64,000 bases of DNA, from positions 1 to 64,000 of the forward strand of contig NZ_QZVR01000006.1 in assembly GCF_003660455.1 (NCBI RefSeq), in the 5' to 3' direction. The position numbers and the translations under genes were made by a program. A model generated the notes under the pieces. That model made no database searches. It was not told where the DNA came from and was given only the letters and a program-made list of their open reading frames with translations. Positions within the stretch are counted from its first letter, which is position 1. The number at the start of each line of letters is the position of its first letter. The DNA comes from Nocardioides ferulae. GTDB taxonomy: Bacteria; Actinomycetota; Actinomycetes; Propionibacteriales; Nocardioidaceae. Shown in pieces: positions 44,763 through 53,644 of the stretch.

Positions 44763-46496
44763 TCAGCCGCCCAGCAGGTGGGTGACCTTCTCGCGGCCCA
44801 GCGCCAGCAGCAGCGTCGGCAGCCGGGGACCCCGGTCGGCGCTGACCAGCAGTTGGTAGAGCAGCCGGAAGAACTGCTTCTGGTCGGCCTTGACCTCGTC
44901 GGTGGGTGCGTCGTCGAGGGCCAGCCCGCGGGCGAGCTTCGGCACCCCGTAGACCAGCGCGGTCACCGCGTCGAGGTCGGGCTCGGCGGGCAGGTTCTCC
45001 AGCAGCAGCACCAGCCACTGGCGCTCCCGGTCCTCCAGGGTCGCGAACCGGGCCGCATCGGGGTCGGTGCGCACGATCGTGCGCTCCTCCTCCGGCACGA
45101 ACTCGGTGGTCCACGTCATCGCCTTGTCCAGGCGCGGTTCGAGGTCGGCGACGCTGTCGTGCGGGTAGCCGACGTCGCCGACGATCCGGCTGATCTGGTC
45201 GGCGCTGCCCGCGGTGACGTCGGCGACCGACGAGAGCACCCGGAACGGGACGCCGACCGGCGCGGTCGGCAGCCGGCCCGCGGTGGTGGTGGCCGAGGCG
45301 CGCTCGAAGGCCAGCACCTGGGCGTCGCGCTTGGCGGGGTCGGCGGCCTTGCGCGCCAGCGCGTCCCACTCGTCGTACAGCCGCACGACCTCGGGGCCGA
45401 AGTCGATCGTGAACGCCTGCTTGGGCTGGCGGCGCACGTAGAGCCAGCGCAGGATCGGGGCCTCCAGCACGCGCAGGGCGTCGGCGGCGGTCGGGACCCC
45501 TCCGGCGGACGACGACATCTTCTGCACGCCGGCGAAGCCGACGAAGGCGTACGCCGCGAACGACGGCGCGCGCCAGTCGTAGAACCGCTTCACCAGCTCC
45601 TTGCCGACGGTGTAGGAGGAGCCGGGGGTGGCGTGGTCGAGCCCGCCGGGCTCGAAGTCGACCTGCTCCACCGACCAGCGCATCGGCCAGTCGACCTTCC
45701 AGACGAGCTTGCCCTCGTGCTGGGTGGCCACGTTGGTCACGCCCGAGAAGTCGCACGCCTGGCAGGTGTAGGCGAGGTCGGTGGTGTCGTCGGCGTAGGA
45801 GGTGAGCTCGACGGTGTCGCGGCCGCACCGGCGGCAGTAGGGCTTGTAGGGGAAGCGGGCCAGCCCGCCGCTGCCCCGCTGGGCGTCCTCGGCGTCGGCG
45901 ACGGAGTCGGCGAGGGCCGCGGCCTCCTGCTCGGACTCGGCGGCCGGCTCGGCCTTCTTGGTGCGGTAGCGGCCCAGCACCTGGTCGATCTCGTCGCGGT
46001 GGCGGATCGCGTGCAGCACCTGCTCGGTGTAGGCGCCGGCACGGTAGCGCTCGGTCTGGGAGACCTCCTCCATCTCGACGCCCATCTCGGCCAGCGCGGC
46101 GCGCAGCGGTGCCTTGAAGTGCTCGGCCCACGAGTCGTGGCACTCCCACGGGTCCGGCACCGCCGACAGCGGCCGGCCGATGTGCTCGCTCCACGAGGGG
46201 TCGACGCCGGCGGGCACCTTGCGGAAGCGGTCGTAGTCGTCCCAGCTGTGCAGGTGGCGCACCGGCAGCCCGCGGCCACGGATCTCCTCGGCCACGAAGT
46301 GCGGGGTCAGGAACTCGCGCAGGTTGCCCAGGTGCACCGGGCCCGACGGGCTGGCGCCCGAAGCGCAGGTGATGCGCCGCTGCTCGCCCTCGGGCAGGCC
46401 GAGCCGGTCGGCGTTCTGCTGGGCGTGCCGGATGGCCTCGTCGGCGGTCCGGGTGACCCAGTCGGTGGGGTCGCCCTGCGGGTTGCCTCGAGCCAT
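44763..46496 (-). CDS. lysS: class I lysyl-tRNA synthetase
   Basis: A 577-residue lysyl-tRNA synthetase of the class I (archaeal-type) kind, not the usual class II enzyme. The HIGH-like motif is HLGN (about 55-58, in PSGPVHLGNLRE) and the KMSKS loop is KMSSS (about 326-330). A zinc-finger-like pair, CRRC and CQAC (about 221-224 and 245-248), lies in the connective domain. It charges tRNA-Lys. A second, class II LysRS elsewhere in the genome is possible. AAGGAG lies 10 nt before the ATG. Confidence 0.93.
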   Translation of the reverse strand: MARGNPQGDPTDWVTRTADEAIRHAQQNADRLGLPEGEQRRITCASGASPSGPVHLGNLREFLTPHFVAEEIRGRGLPVRHLHSWDDYDRFRKVPAGVDPSWSEHIGRPLSAVPDPWECHDSWAEHFKAPLRAALAEMGVEMEEVSQTERYRAGAYTEQVLHAIRHRDEIDQVLGRYRTKKAEPAAESEQEAAALADSVADAEDAQRGSGGLARFPYKPYCRRCGRDTVELTSYADDTTDLAYTCQACDFSGVTNVATQHEGKLVWKVDWPMRWSVEQVDFEPGGLDHATPGSSYTVGKELVKRFYDWRAPSFAAYAFVGFAGVQKMSSSAGGVPTAADALRVLEAPILRWLYVRRQPKQAFTIDFGPEVVRLYDEWDALARKAADPAKRDAQVLAFERASATTTAGRLPTAPVGVPFRVLSSVADVTAGSADQISRIVGDVGYPHDSVADLEPRLDKAMTWTTEFVPEEERTIVRTDPDAARFATLEDRERQWLVLLLENLPAEPDLDAVTALVYGVPKLARGLALDDAPTDEVKADQKQFFRLLYQLLVSADRGPRLPTLLLALGREKVTHLLGG

Positions 46497-46582
46497 GGTG
46501 ACGGCGCTCCTTGACGGTGGTTGCGGGAGGTGGGCCTGCCGGTGGAAGGCCGCGACAACGCTACCTGTTGCCACGACCGTCC

Positions 46583-46588
46583 TACTGT
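46583..46588 (+). promoter_or_regulatory. -10 hexamer TACTGT of the HTH gene
   Basis: TACTGT is followed by GGGCCC (6 nt) and the ATG at 46595, with no ribosome binding site. It fits a leaderless mRNA. Confidence 0.55.
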
Positions 46589-46594
46589 GGGCCC

Positions 46595-47587
46595 ATGGCC
46601 CGGCCGCCCGCCTCCACCCTGATGACCGCGCTGGGCTTCACCCGGGCCCAGGAGCGGCTCTACGAGCAGGTGCTGGCGCAGTCCGGGCGCCGGGTCGGCG
46701 ACGTGGCCGAGGCGCTGATGGTCGACGAGGCCGAGCTGCTGCGCGACCTGGCGCCGCTGGCCGAGCGCGACGTGGTGCGGCGCAAGGGCGACCGGCTGTT
46801 GGTGTCCGGCCCGGCCGAGGTGCTGCGCAACCAGCTGACCGCGCTCGCCGAGGGCACGCTGCGGGCCCGGGAGCGGCTCGAGGACGTCGCCGCGGCGGTG
46901 CCGTTCCTGGCCGCGTCCTCCGCGCGCGCCGACGAGGCCGCGCTCGACCAGGTGCGGCCGATCGACGGCGAGGTCAGCAGCGGCGGCGAGGTGCTGCCGC
47001 TGATGCGCGAGATGGTGACCCAGAGCCGCGGCGATCTGCTCTGGCTGCGACCCGACCAGTGGCGGCACCCCCGCGACGAGACGATGGTGGAGCTGGTCGA
47101 GCTGCTCACCGCGGCCGGCCGGCGCTCCCGGGCGATCTATCCGGTGGCCGCACTGCAGGAGGCCCGGCACCTCCTGACGGCCCGGGCCCGCGCCGGCGAG
47201 GAGATCCGGATCCTGCCGAGCCTGCCCACCCGGCTGCTCATCGTCGGCACCACCCATGCGATCCTCCCGGAGCCACTGGGCTGCAACGACGAGCCGCGCT
47301 CGGTGGTGCGGCAGCGGGGACTGGTGCAGGCGCTGACGCTGTGGTTCGAGTCGCTGTGGAACAGCGCCGCGCCGGTGCCCTCGCTGGACCGCTCCGAGGC
47401 ACTCGCCGACCAGCGGCGCTTCCTCCTCGACCAGCTCGCGGCCGGGGCCCAGGACGAGCAGATCGCCCGCCGGCTCGGCGTCAGCCTGCGCACCGTGCGG
47501 CGCCGGGTCGCCGACGCGATGGAGGAGCTCGGCGTCGAGACTCGCTTCCAGGCCGGCGCCGAGGCGGTCCGGCGCGGCTGGCTGTGA
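46595..47587 (+). CDS. helix-turn-helix transcriptional regulator, LuxR/TrmB-like
   Basis: A 330-residue regulator. The N-terminal part (about 1-70) resembles a TrmB-like winged helix (LGFTRAQERLYEQVL ... RRVGDVAEAL). The C-terminus (about 265-330) is a LuxR-type helix-turn-helix (DEQIARRLGVSLRTVRRRVADAMEELGV). The central domain is of unknown function, perhaps ligand-sensing. It is divergent from lysS, with start-to-start distance under 100 bp. The family is common in actinobacteria, often as regulators of secondary metabolism. Confidence 0.75.
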   Translation: MARPPASTLMTALGFTRAQERLYEQVLAQSGRRVGDVAEALMVDEAELLRDLAPLAERDVVRRKGDRLLVSGPAEVLRNQLTALAEGTLRARERLEDVAAAVPFLAASSARADEAALDQVRPIDGEVSSGGEVLPLMREMVTQSRGDLLWLRPDQWRHPRDETMVELVELLTAAGRRSRAIYPVAALQEARHLLTARARAGEEIRILPSLPTRLLIVGTTHAILPEPLGCNDEPRSVVRQRGLVQALTLWFESLWNSAAPVPSLDRSEALADQRRFLLDQLAAGAQDEQIARRLGVSLRTVRRRVADAMEELGVETRFQAGAEAVRRGWL

Positions 47588-47620
47588 GCCCCGGAGCTCG
47601 GCTTCCGAGGCAAAGGTGCG

Positions 47621-48550
47621 TCAGCCGCCGGCGGCGGGTGCCGGCAACACCATCGAGTACGCCGCGGGCTCGACGTGCCAGGTGCGGTGCCGCTCCGGCC
47701 CGGAGATCTCGCCGTCGGCGCTGCACCAGAACTGCTCGCCGCTGATCGACACCTCGCGGCCGCGGACGCTGACGACGTCGTCGCGCTCCTCGTGGGAGCT
47801 GCGGCCCAGCCGGGCGGCGTACTGGAGACGGGCGAGCGGACCGGTGGCGTGCGAGATCATCACGTCGACGACACCGTCGCGGGGGTCGGCGTCGGGGGTC
47901 AGCGCGGCGCCACCGCCGACGGTCGAACCGTTGCCGACCGCGACCATCAGCACCCGGGAGTCGACGTCGTTGACGACCTCGTCGTCGACGGCGACCCGCA
48001 GCCGCAGGGCGGGAGGGGAGAACGCGGTTATCGCCGCGCCGACCGGATAGCCGAGCTTGCCCAGGTTGACCTTGCCGATCCCGATGGCGTGCAGCCGCTC
48101 CTTCCAGCGGGCGCCGTAGCGGCTGGCGTCGGCGCCGGCGCCGACGTGCACGCTGTTCACGACGATGCCGCCGAGCTCGTCGACGACGAGATCCACCCGG
48201 CGAGGGGTGCCCTCGAGGACCACCCGGGCGGCCTCCTCGACGTCGAGCGGGATGCCGGTGCCGCGGGCGAAGTCGTTGCCGGTGCCGAGGGGGAGCAGCC
48301 CGAGGACCGAGTCGGCGAGCTCGCGGCGGCGGTAGAGCGCGGCGATCACGGCGTGCAGGCTGCCGTCGCCGCCGGCGACGACGATCCGGCGGGAGCCGGC
48401 GCGGTGCAGGACCCCGTCGAGCTCGCCGGGATCGCCGGTGGCCGCGACCTCGACCGAGGCCCGCTCGCGCAGCACCTTCAGGGCGCGCTCGAACGCCTCG
48501 TCGTCGGCGGGGCCGGCGTCGGCGTTGGTGATCACCAGGAGCGGATCCAT
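47621..48550 (-). CDS. diacylglycerol/lipid kinase (DagK/YegS family)
   Basis: A 309-residue lipid kinase. The catalytic N-terminal domain contains VVAGGDGSLHAVIAAL (GGDG, about 60-63) and the substrate/ATP loop LPLGTGNDFARGTGIP. A beta-rich C-terminal domain contains GVVDVMISHA and SADGE. It phosphorylates diacylglycerol or a related lipid using ATP. The ATG at 48550 follows TAGGGT by 7 nt, suggesting a leaderless mRNA. The gene lies next to purA, divergent from it. Confidence 0.88.
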   Translation of the reverse strand: MDPLLVITNADAGPADDEAFERALKVLRERASVEVAATGDPGELDGVLHRAGSRRIVVAGGDGSLHAVIAALYRRRELADSVLGLLPLGTGNDFARGTGIPLDVEEAARVVLEGTPRRVDLVVDELGGIVVNSVHVGAGADASRYGARWKERLHAIGIGKVNLGKLGYPVGAAITAFSPPALRLRVAVDDEVVNDVDSRVLMVAVGNGSTVGGGAALTPDADPRDGVVDVMISHATGPLARLQYAARLGRSSHEERDDVVSVRGREVSISGEQFWCSADGEISGPERHRTWHVEPAAYSMVLPAPAAGG

Positions 48551-48630
48551 CGCTGGGACCCTATCCCTCGGTGCCCAGCCGGCCTCCATCCCGGCAGTCT
48601 CGCCGGCTGGGGCGCCTGATGGGGCTTTGG

Positions 48631-48636
48631 TAGCGT
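48631..48636 (+). promoter_or_regulatory. -10 hexamer TAGCGT of purA
   Basis: TAGCGT lies about 85 bp upstream of the purA ATG. A transcript starting some 7 nt further would begin right before the leader hairpin at 48648-48674. Confidence 0.45.
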
Positions 48637-48647
48637 GTGGCCGCAAG

Positions 48648-48674
48648 AGCCCCGTGCGCTGTTGCGCCGGGGCT
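48648..48674 (+). promoter_or_regulatory. purA: GC-rich hairpin in the purA leader
   Basis: AGCCCCG-T-GCGC pairs with GCGC-CGGGGCT across the loop TGTT, and the stem is followed by TTTCG. It looks like a terminator placed between promoter and gene, so it may attenuate purA expression. Confidence 0.5.
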
Positions 48675-48721
48675 TTCGCGTTGCCTGGGCCTCGTGGCCA
48701 CCGTTCCACCGAAGGAGACAC

Positions 48722-50005
48722 ATGCCCGCGATCGCCATCATCGGAGCCCAGTGGGGCGACGAGGGGAAGGGCAAGGCCACCGATCTGCTCGGCGGCAGCG
48801 TCGACTACGTCGTGAAGTTCAACGGCGGCAACAACGCCGGGCACACCGTGGTCATCGGCGACCAGAAGTACGCCCTGCACCTGCTGCCGAGCGGCATCCT
48901 CACCCCAGGGGTGACGCCGGTCATCGGCAACGGCGTCGTCGTCGACCTGGCGGTGCTGTTCGAGGAGCTCGAGGGTCTGGTGGCGCGGGGCGTCGACGTG
49001 AGCCGGCTGAAGATCAGCGCGAACGCCCACGTCATCCCCGACTACAACCGCAGCCTCGACAAGGTCACCGAGCGCTTCCTCGGCAAGCGCCGCATCGGCA
49101 CCACCGGGCGCGGCATCGGCCCGACGTACGCCGACAAGATGAACCGGGTCGGCATCCGGGTGCAGGACCTCTTCGACGAGAAGATCCTCACCCAGAAGGT
49201 CGAGGGCGCGCTCGAGGTGAAGAACCACCTGTTCACCAAGGTCTACAACCGGCGCGCGGTGACCGTGGAGGACACCGTCGAGGAGCTGCTCGCCTTCGCC
49301 GACCGGGTCGCGCCGATGGTCGCCGACACCGGGCTGCTGCTGAACCAGGCGCTCGACCGCGGCGAGACCGTGCTGCTGGAGGCCGGCCAGGCCACGCTGC
49401 TCGACGTCGACCACGGCACCTACCCGTTCGTGACGTCGTCGTCGGCGACCGCCGGCGGCGCCTGCACCGGCTCCGGCATCCCCCCGACCCGGCTCGACCG
49501 GATCGTGGCGATCGTGAAGGCCTACACGACCCGGGTGGGCGAGGGACCGTTCCCGACCGAGCTCTTCGACGCCGACGGCGACCACCTGCGCGAGGTCGGC
49601 GCCGAGTTCGGCACCACGACGGGGCGGCCGCGTCGCTGCGGCTGGTACGACGCGGTGATCGCCCGCTACGCCGCGCGTGTCAACGGCGTGACCGACTTCG
49701 TGCTCACCAAGCTCGACGTGCTCACCGGCCTCGAGCGCATCCCGGTCTGCGTCGCCTACGACGTGGGCGGGGTGCGCCACGACGAGATGCCGGTCAACCA
49801 GACCGACTTCCACCACGCGGTCCCCGTCTACGAGTACCTCCCCGGCTGGACCGAGGACATCTCCGGCGCGCGCTCCTTCGAGGAGCTCCCCGCCAACGCC
49901 CGGGCCTACGTCGAGGCCGTCGAGGCGATGTCGGGGGCCCGGATCTCCGTGGTCGGCGTCGGTCCCTCGCGGGCAGCCACCGTGGTGCGGCACCCGCTGG
50001 TCTGA
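48722..50005 (+). CDS. purA: adenylosuccinate synthetase
   Basis: A 427-residue PurA that joins IMP and aspartate with GTP to form adenylosuccinate, the first step to AMP. The GTP loop GDEGKGK (about 12-18), the IMP-binding [13 protein letters not shown] and the signature [18 protein letters not shown] are intact. AAGGAG lies upstream of the ATG, after a leader hairpin. A perfect 12-bp-stem terminator follows 19 bp after the stop. Confidence 0.98.
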   Translation: MPAIAIIGAQWGDEGKGKATDLLGGSVDYVVKFNGGNNAGHTVVIGDQKYALHLLPSGILTPGVTPVIGNGVVVDLAVLFEELEGLVARGVDVSRLKISANAHVIPDYNRSLDKVTERFLGKRRIGTTGRGIGPTYADKMNRVGIRVQDLFDEKILTQKVEGALEVKNHLFTKVYNRRAVTVEDTVEELLAFADRVAPMVADTGLLLNQALDRGETVLLEAGQATLLDVDHGTYPFVTSSSATAGGACTGSGIPPTRLDRIVAIVKAYTTRVGEGPFPTELFDADGDHLREVGAEFGTTTGRPRRCGWYDAVIARYAARVNGVTDFVLTKLDVLTGLERIPVCVAYDVGGVRHDEMPVNQTDFHHAVPVYEYLPGWTEDISGARSFEELPANARAYVEAVEAMSGARISVVGVGPSRAATVVRHPLV

Positions 50006-50023
50006 GGCGTGGCCGGGCTGGTC

Positions 50024-50049
50024 GGATTCACCGCCTGGGCGGTGAATCC
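50024..50049 (+). terminator. purA: terminator of purA
   Basis: GGATTCACCGCC and GGCGGTGAATCC are perfect 12-bp arms separated by TG. The structure lies 19 bp after the purA stop. Confidence 0.85.
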
Positions 50050-50181
50050 CGACGGTTGGCCCGCGAACCTTCGTGAGCGAACCGTGCGTTTTGTGGGCTC
50101 GCTGTGACGCGTGAGGCGCCCGGAGCGCGCAGCGACCGCATCGCGTGCTGGCGCGCCGAACCTCGGGCGATGCCGGACGGC

Positions 50182-50187
50182 TAGGCT
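50182..50187 (+). promoter_or_regulatory. purD: -10 hexamer TAGGCT of purD
   Basis: TAGGCT is followed by 8 nt and the GTG at 50196. It supports a leaderless or near-leaderless mRNA; no ribosome binding site is present. Confidence 0.55.
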
Positions 50188-50195
50188 GACCGCCC

Positions 50196-51464
50196 GTGAA
50201 GACGCTGGTGATCGGCTCCGGCGGCCGCGAGCACGCGCTCGCGATCGCTCTCGCGAACGACCCCGCCGTGAGCGAGGTGCACGCGGCGCCCGGCAACCCG
50301 GGCATCGGCGCGGTCGCCACCCTGCACCGGGTCGACCCGCTCGACGGCGAGGCCGTCGCGGAGCTGGCCGTCCGGCTCGGTGCCGACCTGGTCGTCGTGG
50401 GCCCGGAGGCGCCCCTCGTCGCCGGTGTCGCCGACGCCGTGACCGCTCGGGGCATCGCCTGCTTCGGCCCCTCGCTGGAGGCCGCCCGGCTCGAGGGCTC
50501 CAAGTCCTTCGCCAAGGACGTGATGGCCGCCGCCGGGGTGCCCACCGCCGGCGCCCGGGTGTGCACGACCCCCGACGAGGTGGCGGCCGCGCTCGACGCG
50601 TTCGGCGCGCCGTACGTCGTCAAGGCCGACGGGCTCGCCGCCGGCAAGGGGGTGGTGGTCACCGCCGACCGTGACGAGGCACTCGAGCACGCCGCCGGCT
50701 GCGGGCAGGTGGTGGTCGAGGAGTTCCTCGACGGCCCCGAGGTCTCGCTGTTCGCGGTCTGCGACGGCGCCACCGCCCATCCGCTCCAGCCGGCCCAGGA
50801 CTTCAAGCGCATCTTCGACGGCGGCCGCGGTCCCAACACCGGCGGCATGGGCTCCTACTCGCCGCTGCCGTGGGCTCCGGCCGACCTGGCCGCCACGGTG
50901 GTCGACACGGTCGTCCAGCCCACGCTCGACGAGATGGTCCGGCGCGGTGCACCCTTCCGCGGCTGCCTCTACGTCGGCCTCGCGCTCACCGTGACGGGGC
51001 CCCGGGTGATCGAGTTCAACTGTCGTTTCGGCGACCCGGACATCCAGCCGGTGCTGGCGCTGCTCGACTCCGGGCTCGGCGAGCTGCTGCTGGCCGCGGC
51101 CCAGGGGCGGCTGCACGAGGCTCCGGCGCCGCGGTTCCGTCCCGGTGCGGCGGTGAGCGTGGTCCTCGCCTCGGCCGGCTACCCCGAGACCTCGTCGAGC
51201 GGCGACGTCATCGACGGGCTCGAGCGGCTCGACGGCCGTCGTGACGTCGACGTCATCCACGCCGGCACGGCCCGCGCCGACGACGGGCTGGTGACCGCGG
51301 GCGGCCGGGTGCTGTCGGTCCGCGCGGTCGGCGCCGACGTGGCCGAGGCCCGGCAGCGCGCCTACGACGCACTGGCCGAGATCTCCTTCCCCGGTGCCCA
51401 GTGGCGCACCGACATCGCCGCCGAGCCGCTCGGCGTCGTCGAGGGGGCCGGGGTCACCGAGTGA
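50196..51464 (+). CDS. purD: phosphoribosylamine-glycine ligase
   Basis: A 422-residue GAR synthetase, an ATP-grasp enzyme joining phosphoribosylamine and glycine in purine synthesis. The family start MKTLVIGSGGREHALA, the ATP-grasp segment YVVKADGLAAGKGVVV and the signature FKRIFDGGRGPNTGGMGSYSP (core near residue 210) are clear. Its TGA stop lies inside the stem of the terminator that follows. Monofunctional, not fused to purN or purM. Confidence 0.98.
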   Translation: MKTLVIGSGGREHALAIALANDPAVSEVHAAPGNPGIGAVATLHRVDPLDGEAVAELAVRLGADLVVVGPEAPLVAGVADAVTARGIACFGPSLEAARLEGSKSFAKDVMAAAGVPTAGARVCTTPDEVAAALDAFGAPYVVKADGLAAGKGVVVTADRDEALEHAAGCGQVVVEEFLDGPEVSLFAVCDGATAHPLQPAQDFKRIFDGGRGPNTGGMGSYSPLPWAPADLAATVVDTVVQPTLDEMVRRGAPFRGCLYVGLALTVTGPRVIEFNCRFGDPDIQPVLALLDSGLGELLLAAAQGRLHEAPAPRFRPGAAVSVVLASAGYPETSSSGDVIDGLERLDGRRDVDVIHAGTARADDGLVTAGGRVLSVRAVGADVAEARQRAYDALAEISFPGAQWRTDIAAEPLGVVEGAGVTE

Positions 51465-51513
51465 CGTGAAACGCATGCCGGGCGGCCTCCCGGACCTGCC
51501 GTTCACGTCACTC
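51459..51513 (+). terminator. purD: terminator of purD with the stop codon in its stem
   Basis: GAGTGACGTGAA and TTCACGTCACTC are perfect 12-bp arms; an inner CCGGG/CCCGG hairpin fills the loop. The purD TGA is part of the left arm. The right arm shares GTCACTCGTG with the 32-bp repeats at the window start, read on the other strand. Confidence 0.8.
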
Positions 51514-51571
51514 GTGCCCACCTGAGGGCGCCTCGGGCCGGTCGCGTCCTCGCCGATGGGAGGATGACCCC

Positions 51572-53002
51572 GTGACCGTGCCGAACGTCCTCGCCACCCG
51601 CTACGCCGCCGCCGACCTGGCCCAGATCTGGTCTCCGGAGCACAAGGTCGTCCTGGAACGGCAGCTGTGGCTCGCGGTGCTGAAGGCGCAGCGCGACCTC
51701 GGCATCGAGGTGCCAGGAGGTGTCGTCGAGGCCTACGAGGCGGTCGTCGCCCGCGGCGAGGACGCCGTCGACCTGGCCTCGATCGCAGCCCGTGAGCGGG
51801 TCACCCGGCACGACGTGAAGGCCCGCATCGAGGAGTTCTGCGCGCTCGCCGGCCACGAGCACATCCACAAGGGGATGACCTCGCGCGACCTCACCGAGAA
51901 CGTCGAGCAGCTGCAGGTGCGCCAGAGCCTCGAGCTGGTCCGCGACCGCGCCGTCGCGACCCTCGCGCGGCTGGCCAGGCTCGCCGCCGAGCACGAGGCC
52001 ACCGTGATGGCCGGCCGCTCCCACAACGTCGCCGCCCAGGCGACCACGCTCGGCAAGCGCTTCGCCACGGTCGCCGACGAGATGCTGGTCGCGCTGCAGA
52101 GGGTCGAGGAGCTGCTCGCCCGCTATCCGCTGCGCGGCATCAAGGGCCCGATGGGCACCGCCCAGGACATGCTCGACCTGCTCGACGGCGACGAGGCGAA
52201 GCTCGCCGACCTCGAGGGCCGGGTCGCGGCACGCCTGGGCTTCGATCGGGTGCTGACCTCGGTCGGCCAGGTCTATCCCCGCTCGCTCGACTTCGACGTC
52301 GTCGCCGCGCTGGTGCAGCTGGTCTCCGGCCCCTCCAACCTGGCCACCACGGTGCGGCTGATGGCCGGCAACGAGCTGGTCACCGAGGGCTTCAAGGAGG
52401 GCCAGGTCGGCTCCTCGGCGATGCCGCACAAGATGAACAGCCGCTCCTGCGAGCGGGTCAACGGGCTCGCGGTGGTGCTCCGCGGCCACCTGTCGATGGT
52501 CAGCGAGCTGGCCGGCGACCAGTGGAACGAGGGCGACGTCTCCGACTCGGTGGTGCGCCGCGTCGCGCTGCCCGACGCGTTCTTCGCCACCGACGGGCTG
52601 TTCCAGACCTTCCTCACCGTGCTCGACGAGTTCGGCGCGTTCCCCGCGGTGATCCAGCGCGAGCTCGACCGCTACCTGCCGTTCCTGGCCACCACCAAGG
52701 TGCTGATGAGCGCGGTGCGCAACGGCGTGGGCCGCGAGGCCGCCCACGAGGCGATCAAGGAGGCCGCCGTCGGCACCGCGCTCGACATGCGCCGCGGCCA
52801 GGCCGAGAACGACGTGTTCGCCCGCCTCGCCGCCGACGAGCGGCTCGGGCTGACCGCCGACCAGCTGGCCGCGCTGGTGGCCGAGCCGATCGAGTTCACC
52901 GGCGCCGCGGTCGCCCAGGTGCAGGAGGTCTGCCGCCGGGTGGAGCAGGTCGCCGCCCGCCTCCCCGACGCCGCGGCGTACACGCCGGGCGACATCCTCT
53001 GA
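51572..53002 (+). CDS. purB: adenylosuccinate lyase
   Basis: A 476-residue PurB that splits SAICAR and adenylosuccinate, acting twice in purine synthesis. The fumarase/aspartase-superfamily signature GSSAMPHKMN (about 286-295) is present, as is the catalytic region GMTSRDLTEN (about 100-110). GGGAGG lies 8 nt before the GTG start. It follows purD after the terminator and precedes a sigma-factor gene by about 55 bp. Confidence 0.97.
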   Translation: MTVPNVLATRYAAADLAQIWSPEHKVVLERQLWLAVLKAQRDLGIEVPGGVVEAYEAVVARGEDAVDLASIAARERVTRHDVKARIEEFCALAGHEHIHKGMTSRDLTENVEQLQVRQSLELVRDRAVATLARLARLAAEHEATVMAGRSHNVAAQATTLGKRFATVADEMLVALQRVEELLARYPLRGIKGPMGTAQDMLDLLDGDEAKLADLEGRVAARLGFDRVLTSVGQVYPRSLDFDVVAALVQLVSGPSNLATTVRLMAGNELVTEGFKEGQVGSSAMPHKMNSRSCERVNGLAVVLRGHLSMVSELAGDQWNEGDVSDSVVRRVALPDAFFATDGLFQTFLTVLDEFGAFPAVIQRELDRYLPFLATTKVLMSAVRNGVGREAAHEAIKEAAVGTALDMRRGQAENDVFARLAADERLGLTADQLAALVAEPIEFTGAAVAQVQEVCRRVEQVAARLPDAAAYTPGDIL

Positions 53003-53057
53003 GGATTTCTCGCACCCGGCCTGCAACGCTGGGGCCGATGCCGGACATGAGCAGAGC

Positions 53058-53642
53058 GTGAGCGACATCTCGGGGGGACGCGACGAGGCGTTCCGGGCGT
53101 TGTACGCCGCGCACTTCGACGCGGTGCTCGGCTTCGCGCTGCGCCGGGTCGACCGCCCGGAGGACGCCGCCGACGTCGCGTCCGACACCTTCCTGGTGGC
53201 CTGGCGCCGGCTCGCGCACGTGCCCGACGGCGACGAGACCCGGCCGTGGCTCTACGGCGTCGCCCGGCGGGTGCTGGCCAACCACCGGCGCGGCGAGGGC
53301 CGACGGCACGCGCTCGGCTCCCGGTTGCGCCGCGAGCTGGCCGTCGCAGTGCCCGACGCCAGCGGCGAGGTGGTGCAGCGCGCGGACGTCACCGCGGCCA
53401 TGCGGCGGCTGAGCGCCCGCGACCAGGAGGTGCTCGAGCTGCACCTGTGGGAGGGGCTGGAGCCCCGCGAGATCGCCGACGTCATCGGCGCCACCACGGT
53501 CGTGGTGCGGCCTCGGCTGTCTCGGGCCCGGGCACGGCTGCGCGACCTGCTCGGCGAGGACCCCGAACCTCCCCGCAACGATCCCGGTCGAACCGGACAT
53601 CTCCCCAGTGACCACCCCGAGCTCACCCGGAAGGAGCGGTGA
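53058..53642 (+). CDS. ECF RNA polymerase sigma factor
   Basis: A 194-residue ECF sigma-70 factor. Region 2 is FRALYAAHFDAVLGFALRRV and PEDAADVASDTFLVAWRRL; region 4 is RLSARDQEVLELHLWEGLEPREIADVIGATTVVVRPRLSRAR (start near residue 115). The start is GTG. Its stop overlaps a possible GTG of the next gene (GTGA), although the ATG six bases later is better. The following membrane protein is probably its anti-sigma partner. Confidence 0.9.
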   Translation: MSDISGGRDEAFRALYAAHFDAVLGFALRRVDRPEDAADVASDTFLVAWRRLAHVPDGDETRPWLYGVARRVLANHRRGEGRRHALGSRLRRELAVAVPDASGEVVQRADVTAAMRRLSARDQEVLELHLWEGLEPREIADVIGATTVVVRPRLSRARARLRDLLGEDPEPPRNDPGRTGHLPSDHPELTRKER

Positions 53643-53644
53643 CC

